In this document: piece after piece, positions 1 to 5,613 of the stretch
Position numbering within the stretch: position 1 is the stretch's first letter
Layout of the letters: each line of letters begins with the position of its first letter
From: Chitinophagaceae bacterium
GTDB lineage: Bacteria > Bacteroidota > Bacteroidia > Chitinophagales > Chitinophagaceae
Direction: 5' to 3'
DNA length: 5,972 nt
Assembly (NCBI GenBank): GCA_025924755.1
Contig: JAICHT010000225.1
Location: 1-5,972, forward strand
Notes under the pieces: generated by a model
Seen by the model: the letters and a program-made list of their open reading frames with translations, nothing else
What the model was told of the DNA's origin: nothing
The model's database searches: none
Translations under genes and position numbers: made by a program

Positions 1-1
1 T

Positions 2-1270
2 GGACGCATTGAAGTTATTGAAGCGTACCGGGTGCAGCATTCTCAGCACAAAACCCCCTGCAAAGGCGGTATCCGCTTTGCATCGGAAGTAAACCAGGAT
101 GAAGTAATGGCACTTGCTGCGTTAATGACCTACAAATGTGCTATCGTAAACGTGCCTTTTGGTGGCGGCAAAGGTGGTATTAAAATCAGCCCGCATAAAT
201 ATTCCGTATACGAACTGGAAAAAATAACAAGACGGTATACGTCCGAATTAGTAAAGAAAAATTTTATTGGCCCTGGCACAGATGTACCTGCGCCTGACTA
301 TGGTACCGGCGAACGCGAAATGGCGTGGATTGTAGACACCTATCAAAGTTTACGTCCTGGTGAAATTGATTCTGCCGGATGCGTAACCGGGAAGCCCGTA
401 ACGCAAGGTGGCGTTCGTGGCCGTAGAGAGGCTACCGGTTTAGGTGTGTTTTTCGGCTTACGTGAAATATGTAATATGCCTGATATTATGCAACGCCTGG
501 GATTAAGCACCGGGGTAGAAGGCAAAAAAGTGATTGTGCAGGGATTAGGAAATGTAGGGTATCATTCGGCCAATTTTTTTCAAAAAGCCGGAGCAAAAAT
601 TATTGCACTAGCAGAATATGAAGGCGCCATTTGGAACGATGACGGACTGGATGTAGATGCGGTATTTCAACACCGGAAAACCACGGGCTCTATATTAAAT
701 TTTCCGGGAGCTAATAACTTTGCGAAGAATACCGATGCGCTGGAATATGATTGTGATATATTAATACCTGCGGCGCTGGAGATGGTTATTACCGGTGAGA
801 ATGCGCCGCGTATCAAAGCAAAAATTATAGGCGAAGCCGCTAATGGCCCATTAACGCCGGAAGCCGATGAATTGTTTATACAAAAAGGAACCCTGGTAGT
901 ACCCGATATGTATCTTAATGCCGGAGGTGTAACTGTTTCTTATTTTGAGTGGCTGAAAAATTTAAGTCACGTTCGGTATGGACGTATGGAAAAACGCTTT
1001 ACCGAAAATATGAACCACCATATCTTGGGGCAAATTGAAGAATTGACAGGAAAAAAAGTAATCGACAAGGAACGCCAGTTTATTGAGCACGGAGCCGATG
1101 AAGTAGATTTGGTATATAGCGGCCTGGAAGAAACCATGATAACCGCAACCCGTGAAATCATAGACGAGTGGCACCGCAATCCACAAATACCTAATATGCG
1201 TACAGCAGCCTTTGTTGTAGCTATTAACAAAGTAGGCACCACATATGCCGAATTGGGCATCTTTCCATAA
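2..1270 (+). CDS. Glu/Leu/Phe/Val dehydrogenase, glutamate type (5'-truncated by window edge)
   Basis: This cytosolic enzyme should catalyse the reversible NAD(P)-dependent oxidative deamination of glutamate to 2-oxoglutarate and ammonia. The reading frame is open to the left edge: codons before the GTG at 32 encode GRIEVIEAYR, which continues into VQHSQHKTPCKGGIRF, the usual N-terminal region of the family. The gene therefore starts outside the window and the GTG at 32 is not the start. The family active-site signature VPFGGGKGGIKISP is present, with its lysine codon at 170-172. The conserved aspartate of GTDVPAPD is at 281-283, and the Rossmann motif GLGNVG is at 542-559. The lysine of PCKGGIRF and the segment NAGGVTVSYFEW (917-952) resemble glutamate dehydrogenases; Leu/Val/Phe enzymes usually have NAGGVINVADE there. 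About 422 residues are visible, close to a full enzyme. NAD versus NADP preference cannot be settled by eye. The gene converges on the MoeZ-like gene and ends at a strong terminator. Confidence 0.93.
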   Translation, partial: GRIEVIEAYRVQHSQHKTPCKGGIRFASEVNQDEVMALAALMTYKCAIVNVPFGGGKGGIKISPHKYSVYELEKITRRYTSELVKKNFIGPGTDVPAPDYGTGEREMAWIVDTYQSLRPGEIDSAGCVTGKPVTQGGVRGRREATGLGVFFGLREICNMPDIMQRLGLSTGVEGKKVIVQGLGNVGYHSANFFQKAGAKIIALAEYEGAIWNDDGLDVDAVFQHRKTTGSILNFPGANNFAKNTDALEYDCDILIPAALEMVITGENAPRIKAKIIGEAANGPLTPEADELFIQKGTLVVPDMYLNAGGVTVSYFEWLKNLSHVRYGRMEKRFTENMNHHILGQIEELTGKKVIDKERQFIEHGADEVDLVYSGLEETMITATREIIDEWHRNPQIPNMRTAAFVVAINKVGTTYAELGIFP

Positions 1271-1287
1271 ACTAACAATTTATATTG

Positions 1288-1321
1288 AAGAAAGCCTTGC
1301 AATTGCAAGGCTTTCTTTTTT
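1288..1321 (+). terminator. Intrinsic terminator, perfect 30-nt palindrome plus T-tract
   Basis: Positions 1288-1317 form a perfect palindrome with arm AAGAAAGCCTTGCAA. With a four-base AATT loop this gives a 13-bp stem with no mismatch. On the + strand it is followed by six T (1316-1321, the first two inside the stem), 17 bp after the dehydrogenase stop. This is a classical Rho-independent terminator for that gene. On the minus strand the tail after the stem (TTCTT then CAATATA) is less T-rich. The hairpin may still end or stabilise the convergent MoeZ-like transcript, whose stop codon lies 25 bp away, so bidirectional use is likely but weaker in that direction. Confidence 0.92.
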
Positions 1322-1342
1322 CATCAAAGCAATATAGAGTTA

Positions 1343-2500
1343 TTAGTATTTCATTAGCCCAGGTTGTATTTCATTTATATAATTTACAATCCCCCCTTTG
1401 AGATTATATAAATTATTGAAGCCAAGTTTTTCAAGTTGCCGGATAGCGGCGCCGCTTCTGCTGCCTGTTTTACAATGCAAGACAACTCTTTTATTCCGAT
1501 CAATTTGATGTACGTTTTCGGCGATTGTGTTCAATGGAATTAATACAGCGCCGATATTGGCCATATCATATTCATGCGGCTCCCGAACATCTATTAATTG
1601 AAAGTCTCCGCCTGAAATTTGCAGTTCATACAACTCTTTTGCTGTAATCTCTTTTATGGGTGCTACTGCTGTTTGAACTCCGCAAAACTGTTCGTAATCA
1701 ATTAACTCGTTAATAGTGGGATTTTTTCCGTTCAACGGATTATCAGGATTTCGTTTAATAGTAAACGTTCTTGATTCAAAGCTCAAGGCATCGAATATAT
1801 AAAAGCGGCCACTCAGCGTTTCACCAATACCTGTAATTACCTTAATTACTTCCAGCGCCTGCATACTGCCAATGATGCCAGGCAATACACCTAATACCCC
1901 GGCTTCTGCACAAGAAGGCACTGCACCCGGTGCTGGCGGCACAGGATATAAGTCGCGGTAATTAGGACCCACATCACCATCTATATCTTTTAAATTAAAT
2001 ACAGAAACCTGTCCTTCAAACAGAAATATAGAAGCATATACATTGGGTTTATCTAAAAGCACACAAGCATCATTTACCAGGTAGCGTGTAGCAAAATTAT
2101 CCGTACCATCAGCCACTACATCGTACTCTTTCACTAGCTCCATTGCATTTTGGGCCGTAAGCAGCGTATTGTGAATATTAAATTTTAAATGCGGGTTTAA
2201 CGCTTCCAGCCGTTGGCGGGCTGCTTCTGCCTTGGGTTTGCCAATATCCTCTATACTATACAAAACCTGGCGTTGTAAATTGCTGTCATCCACCGTATCA
2301 AAATCTACGATGCCAATAGTACCCACACCGGCAGCCGCAAGGTATAATAATACCGGACTGCCCAATCCACCTGCGCCTACTACCAATACTTTAGCGGCTT
2401 TTAATTTTTGTTGCGCTTGCAATCCAAATTCAGGCAGTATGATATGCCGGTTGTACCGGGCTGATTCTTCTTTTGAAAAATGTATATCAGCAGGATTCAT
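1343..2500 (-). CDS. MoeZ/MOCS3-like sulfur-carrier adenylyltransferase with C-terminal rhodanese domain
   Basis: This is a cytosolic E1-like enzyme of the ThiF/MoeB/HesA family, 385 aa. Such enzymes adenylate the C-terminal Gly-Gly of a small ubiquitin-like carrier (MoaD, ThiS or CysO type), and the fused rhodanese then supplies sulfur to make a thiocarboxylate. The N-terminal domain shows NRHIILPE (R18), the nucleotide loop GAGGLGSP (42-49), VDFD (65-68), NLQRQ with R77, and DGTDNF (131-136). C197 in PSCAEAGVLG is at the conserved E1 cysteine position. The rhodanese domain covers about 284-385: LIDVREPHEY, the active-site loop CKTGSRS with C343, and the ending GGIVNYINEIQPGLMKY. The segments NYRDLYPVPPAPG and ELIDYEQFCGV resemble, from memory, the actinobacterial MoeZ type rather than E. 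coli MoeB, and the two CxxC zinc pairs of MoeB are absent. The carrier partner is not in the window, so molybdopterin, thiamine, cysteine or tRNA-thiolation roles cannot be separated. It starts 28 bp after the upstream gene's stop, without a Shine-Dalgarno; A-rich sequence precedes ATG 2500. Confidence 0.9.
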   Translation of the reverse strand: MNPADIHFSKEESARYNRHIILPEFGLQAQQKLKAAKVLVVGAGGLGSPVLLYLAAAGVGTIGIVDFDTVDDSNLQRQVLYSIEDIGKPKAEAARQRLEALNPHLKFNIHNTLLTAQNAMELVKEYDVVADGTDNFATRYLVNDACVLLDKPNVYASIFLFEGQVSVFNLKDIDGDVGPNYRDLYPVPPAPGAVPSCAEAGVLGVLPGIIGSMQALEVIKVITGIGETLSGRFYIFDALSFESRTFTIKRNPDNPLNGKNPTINELIDYEQFCGVQTAVAPIKEITAKELYELQISGGDFQLIDVREPHEYDMANIGAVLIPLNTIAENVHQIDRNKRVVLHCKTGSRSGAAIRQLEKLGFNNLYNLKGGIVNYINEIQPGLMKY

Positions 2501-2528
2501 AACATGTTCTTTTTAGCAACTAAAACAT

Positions 2529-2972
2529 TCAGCAATCTTTCCAAACAGGCATAGCCATCATCTCCGTGATTTCGGTACTTTTCTTTTCCCAGCCATATGT
2601 TGTATGGCCGTTAGTAATAATAATGAAAGGCACCGGAAGGGTAATATGATACCGGAGTACCTGGTGCACGGCGTTTTCACTTAATGCTATATCCGGCGCT
2701 TTGCATTCAATCAACATCCAGGGCTGGTGGCGACTATCATATACCAGTATATCAAACCGCTTCTTTAATTCTCCTAAATAAATTTCTTTTTCCAAAGCGA
2801 TCAACGTGGAGGGATAAGCCAATTCCTTTATCATATAGTGCACAAAGTTCTGCCGCACCCATTCTTCCTGTGTCAATACCAGCCATGTTTTCCGGATGGC
2901 TTCAAATACAAGCGTCTTCTGCCCTTCTTGTTTTGTTTTAAATTGAGCTTCCGGGTAAACTACTGGTATCAT
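2529..2972 (-). CDS. Stand-alone HsdR N-terminal-domain protein, PD-(D/E)XK nuclease fold
   Basis: This 147-aa protein resembles the N-terminal nuclease domain of type I restriction R subunits (HSDR_N-type families) but has no helicase part, and no hsdM or hsdS lies nearby. Visible core: an N-terminal helix region with EEWVRQNFVHYMIKEL (36-51), then the PD-(D/E)XK strands RFDILVYD (D74) and WMLIECKAP (E89, K91), followed by AVHQVLRYH (101-109), which fits the Q-xxx-Y element of RecB/HsdR-like nucleases. FIIITNGHTTYGWE (116-129) is the usual strand after that. All expected catalytic residues are present, so nuclease activity is possible but not shown. Short proteins of this sort are, as I recall, conserved across Bacteroidota and probably housekeeping rather than defence. 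No signal peptide or membrane segment is visible. It is the first gene of a likely two-gene unit with the MoeZ-like enzyme. A TAnnTTTG box ends only 4 bp before ATG 2972, which supports that start. Confidence 0.82.
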   Translation of the reverse strand: MIPVVYPEAQFKTKQEGQKTLVFEAIRKTWLVLTQEEWVRQNFVHYMIKELAYPSTLIALEKEIYLGELKKRFDILVYDSRHQPWMLIECKAPDIALSENAVHQVLRYHITLPVPFIIITNGHTTYGWEKKSTEITEMMAMPVWKDC

Positions 2973-2976
2973 ACCG

Positions 2977-2984
2977 CAAACTTA
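2977..2984 (-). promoter_or_regulatory. Putative Bacteroidota -7 box (TAAGTTTG) for the minus-strand unit
   Basis: On the minus strand TAAGTTTG matches the Bacteroidota sigma-ABfr -7 consensus TAnnTTTG exactly and ends 4 bp before the ATG at 2972. Transcription would be expected to start at or very near the start codon, giving a leaderless mRNA. No clear TTTG/TTG -33 element is visible about 20 bp upstream, so the call rests on the -7 box and its position. Confidence 0.5.
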
Positions 2985-2996
2985 CAAGCGAAATCG

Positions 2997-3030
2997 TTGC
3001 CACCTATGGAATGCTATTTATGTAAATTTG
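2997..3030 (+). promoter_or_regulatory. Putative Bacteroidota promoter (TTG ... TAAATTTG) for the AMP nucleosidase gene
   Basis: TAAATTTG at 3023-3030 matches the -7 consensus TAnnTTTG exactly. A TTG at 2997-2999 could serve as the -33 element, but the 23-bp gap is longer than the roughly 20 bp expected, so that half is weak. The box ends 9 bp before ATG 3040, so the transcript would have almost no 5' leader. No Shine-Dalgarno is visible before the ATG. Confidence 0.55.
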
Positions 3031-3039
3031 TTGGCTAAT

Positions 3040-3810
3040 ATGAAGACGAAACAGGATATTGTACAAAACTGGCTGCCAAGATATACCGGCGAAAAGTTAG
3101 ACAACTTCGGCAACTATGTTTTACTGACCAATTTCAACAACTATGTAAATATGTTTGCCCAATGGAATAATGTTCCGGTTATTGGGTTAGACAAGCCAAT
3201 GCAATGCGCTACTGCAGAAGGTATTACCATAATCAACTTTGGTATGGGCAGCCCTACTGCTGCTACCATCATGGATTTACTCACTGCTATCAAACCGGAA
3301 GCGGTATTGTTTTTAGGCAAGTGCGGGGGCTTAAAAAGGCGTAATAAACTAGGCGACCTGATATTGCCCATTGCTGCCATACGGGGTGAAGGAACGTCTG
3401 ATGATTATCTTCCACCAGAAGTACCGGCGATGCCAGCATTTGCACTGCAAAAAGCAATTTCCACTACCATACGTGATTATGGAGTAGATTATTGGACCGG
3501 CACTGTATACACCACTAACCGACGCGTATGGGAGCATGATGAAGAATTTAAAGAATACCTGCAAAGAATTCGTGCTTACGCCATTGATATGGAAACCGCC
3601 ACTATTTTTGCTGTTGGATTTTATAATAAAATTCCAACCGGAGCACTGCTGCTGGTAAGCGACCAGCCCATGATACCCGAAGGTGTTAAGACAGAAGAAA
3701 GCGACAAAAAAATAACCGAAATGTATGTAGAGCGGCATTTGCGTATTGGCGTTGATTCGTTAAAACAACTTATTAATAACGGATTAACGGTTCGGCATTT
3801 GCGTTTTTAG
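3040..3810 (+). CDS. amn: AMP nucleosidase, short Bacteroidota-type, phosphorylase superfamily
   Basis: This enzyme is expected to hydrolyse AMP to adenine and ribose 5-phosphate in the cytosol (purine salvage and AMP control). From ATG 3040 it is 256 aa. Motifs of the purine/uridine phosphorylase superfamily are in order: GMGSPTAA (68-75, phosphate-binding type loop), GKCGGL (93-98), the segment RGEGTSDDYLPPEVPA (115-130), AIDMETATIFAVG (181-193, ribose-contacting Met-Glu), and VSDQP (206-210) with D208 at the base-protonating position. E. coli Amn is roughly twice as long and has an additional N-terminal regulatory domain; this protein is only the catalytic part, so allosteric control by ATP or phosphate may differ. 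An in-frame TTG at 3028 would add four residues, but it overlaps the -7 promoter box and is disfavoured. It is divergent from the HsdR-N-like gene. No terminator is seen after it. Another nucleosidase or phosphorylase specificity remains possible. Confidence 0.87.
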   Translation: MKTKQDIVQNWLPRYTGEKLDNFGNYVLLTNFNNYVNMFAQWNNVPVIGLDKPMQCATAEGITIINFGMGSPTAATIMDLLTAIKPEAVLFLGKCGGLKRRNKLGDLILPIAAIRGEGTSDDYLPPEVPAMPAFALQKAISTTIRDYGVDYWTGTVYTTNRRVWEHDEEFKEYLQRIRAYAIDMETATIFAVGFYNKIPTGALLLVSDQPMIPEGVKTEESDKKITEMYVERHLRIGVDSLKQLINNGLTVRHLRF

Positions 3811-3881
3811 CAGAGTGATGAAGTGCCAGGAAAGACTAAATTTTATACATTGAGCGTTCATTATTTATTATCCTTTCCTTC

Positions 3882-5594
3882 ATGCAGCTATTATTAGAAA
3901 TAAAAAACCTTTCAGTTGATTTTATAACCCATCATCAACAAACCCAGGCTGTAAAAAACGTTTCGCTGCAAGTGCGCCGAGGAGAAATACTGGCACTGGT
4001 AGGCGAATCCGGCTCTGGCAAATCCGTTACGGCGCTTTCTATTTTACAATTACTTTCCACACCGCCGGCTGTGTACACATGTGGTGAGATTTTGTTTCAC
4101 CACGGGCCAACGCCTGTTAACACGTTACTACTTCCAGCTAAACAATTGCAAGATATAAGAGGCAATAAAATTGCCATGATTTTTCAGGAGCCCATGACAT
4201 CGCTTAACCCGGTGCTCACCTGCGGCAAACAAGTAACGGAAGCGTTGCTGGCACATAAAAAAGTTTCTGCCCACGACGCTAAAAGGCAAACAACAGATTG
4301 GTTTGAAAAAGTAAAATTGCCTTCTCCCGAAAAGATATTTGATCAATATCCACATCAATTAAGCGGCGGCCAAAAGCAGCGGGTAATGATAGCCATGGCA
4401 ATGATATGCCAGCCTTCCCTGCTCATTTGCGATGAACCCACAACGGCGCTGGACGTAACAGTGCAAAGAACCATATTAGACCTCATAAAAGAATTGCAGC
4501 AGCAGCAAAACATGGGTGTTATTTTTATTACGCATGATTTGGGAGTGGTAGCACAGATTGCCAGCCGGGCCGCAATTATGTATAAAGGCGAAATAATTGA
4601 ACAAAATACTGTAAGCGAAATTTTTAATCATCCGCAACAACCCTATACCAAGGCTTTGTTAGCTTGCCGCCCGGGCCTGCATCAAAAGAACGAGCGGCTG
4701 CCGGTAGTAGCAGACTTTTTAAATAAAAGCCAAAACCTTACTACCGGGGAAATAGCAGAACCAATAACACTAAGGGATATACAAACATCAAAAAGCTGCC
4801 TGCTGAAAGTTGAAAATTTAAATGTATCCTTTCCATCAAAAAAAAACTGGTTAGGCAAGCCGGTATCCGGTTTTAACGCAGTTAAGAATGTGTCCTTTGA
4901 TCTGTTTGCGGGTGAAACCCTGGGCCTGGTAGGTGAATCAGGCTGTGGAAAAACAACGTTAGGCAGAACCTTGCTCCGGTTGATAACGCCGTCGTCCGGA
5001 AAAATTATATTTAACGGTGAGGATATAACAACCCTAAGCCAACAGCAGCTAAAAGTATTTCGTCAAAATGTACAACTCATTTTTCAAGACCCATATTCTT
5101 CTTTAAATCCAAGACTTACTATTGGTGCTGCAATAGCAGAACCTATAAAAAATTCTAAATTAGAAACAGATAGAATTAAAAGGAAAAAATTAGTAAACGA
5201 GCTGCTTGAAAAAGTGAACCTGTCTCCAAAAGTTGCTAATCGCTATCCTCACGAGTTTTCTGGTGGCCAGCGCCAGCGCATTGTAATAGCCAGGGCTTTA
5301 GGTTTGAATCCTTCTTTTTTGGTTTGTGATGAATCAGTATCTGCCCTGGATGTAAGTGTGCAGGCCCAAGTGCTCAATTTGTTGAATGATTTAAAAAAGC
5401 AGTTGAACTTAACCATGTTATTCATTTCACATGATCTCTCTGTCGTTCGATATATGAGTGACAGGGTGATGGTCATGAACAAAGGGGAAATTGTAGAAAC
5501 CGGCAATGCAGAAGCCATCTACCAGCATCCGCAAAACGGATACACGAAACAACTATTAGCTGCAATCCCTAAAGTAAACGGGAACGTAGTATAA
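3882..5594 (+). CDS. Oligopeptide/dipeptide-type ABC importer ATPase, two fused NBDs (DppD-DppF / YejF / GsiA-like)
   Basis: This 570-aa protein carries two complete ATP-binding domains and should power uptake through an inner-membrane permease of the peptide/nickel/glutathione family. NBD1: Walker A GESGSGKS (41-48), Q-loop Q102, signature LSGGQKQR (160-167), Walker B LLICDEP (180-186), H-loop H218. NBD2: Walker A GESGCGKT (351-358), Q402, signature FSGGQRQR (459-466), Walker B FLVCDES (479-485), H517. Each NBD ends with the oligopeptide-transporter C-terminal element: HPQQPYTKALLACRPG near 250-265 and HPQNGYTKQLLAAIPK near 549-564. A linker of about 40 residues joins the halves. Both catalytic glutamates (E185, E484) are present, so both sites look hydrolytically competent. 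No permease or substrate-binding protein lies within the window, so the substrate cannot be named. ATG 3882 is the first sensible start; it follows a pyrimidine-rich stretch without a Shine-Dalgarno. It lies 71 bp after the AMP nucleosidase stop, where TAAATTTT at 3837-3844 is a near-match to a -7 box, so an own promoter is possible. Confidence 0.93.
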   Translation: MQLLLEIKNLSVDFITHHQQTQAVKNVSLQVRRGEILALVGESGSGKSVTALSILQLLSTPPAVYTCGEILFHHGPTPVNTLLLPAKQLQDIRGNKIAMIFQEPMTSLNPVLTCGKQVTEALLAHKKVSAHDAKRQTTDWFEKVKLPSPEKIFDQYPHQLSGGQKQRVMIAMAMICQPSLLICDEPTTALDVTVQRTILDLIKELQQQQNMGVIFITHDLGVVAQIASRAAIMYKGEIIEQNTVSEIFNHPQQPYTKALLACRPGLHQKNERLPVVADFLNKSQNLTTGEIAEPITLRDIQTSKSCLLKVENLNVSFPSKKNWLGKPVSGFNAVKNVSFDLFAGETLGLVGESGCGKTTLGRTLLRLITPSSGKIIFNGEDITTLSQQQLKVFRQNVQLIFQDPYSSLNPRLTIGAAIAEPIKNSKLETDRIKRKKLVNELLEKVNLSPKVANRYPHEFSGGQRQRIVIARALGLNPSFLVCDESVSALDVSVQAQVLNLLNDLKKQLNLTMLFISHDLSVVRYMSDRVMVMNKGEIVETGNAEAIYQHPQNGYTKQLLAAIPKVNGNVV

Positions 5595-5613
5595 GTTATA
5601 GCACTCCAGGGTA

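Noticed and set aside
32..34. GTG at 32 as the start of the dehydrogenase gene
   Set aside because: The frame is open to the left edge and the upstream codons encode conserved family sequence (GRIEVIEAYR), so the gene is cut by the window, not started here.
1373..1413. 11-bp inverted repeat (ATTTATATAAT / ATTATATAAAT) with a 19-nt loop containing a six-G run on the minus strand
   Set aside because: It lies inside the rhodanese coding sequence and is explained by AT-rich codons for LYN and NYIN; the hairpin would be weak (A/T pairs only) and is not at a gene end. The G run could cause slippage, but the frame is intact.
2529..2972. A restriction-modification or defence island
   Set aside because: Only a short HsdR N-domain protein is present; no methylase, specificity subunit, helicase, integrase or toxin gene lies nearby, and the flanking genes are housekeeping types.
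3141..3738. Several open frames antisense to AMP nucleosidase, and others opposite the dehydrogenase, MoeZ-like and ABC genes
   Set aside because: Their translations show no recognisable domain and lie opposite well-supported genes, so they are shadow frames.
3733..3804. 12-bp direct repeat CGGCATTTGCGT at 3733-3744 and 3793-3804
   Set aside because: Both copies are in frame and encode RHLR near the end of AMP nucleosidase; two copies 60 bp apart are compatible with chance or codon reuse and show no sign of a mobile element.
3811..3881. Possible promoter TAAATTTT (3837-3844) before the ABC ATPase gene
   Set aside because: It misses the last base of TAnnTTTG and has no -33 element at the right distance, so it was mentioned with the gene but not listed as a feature.
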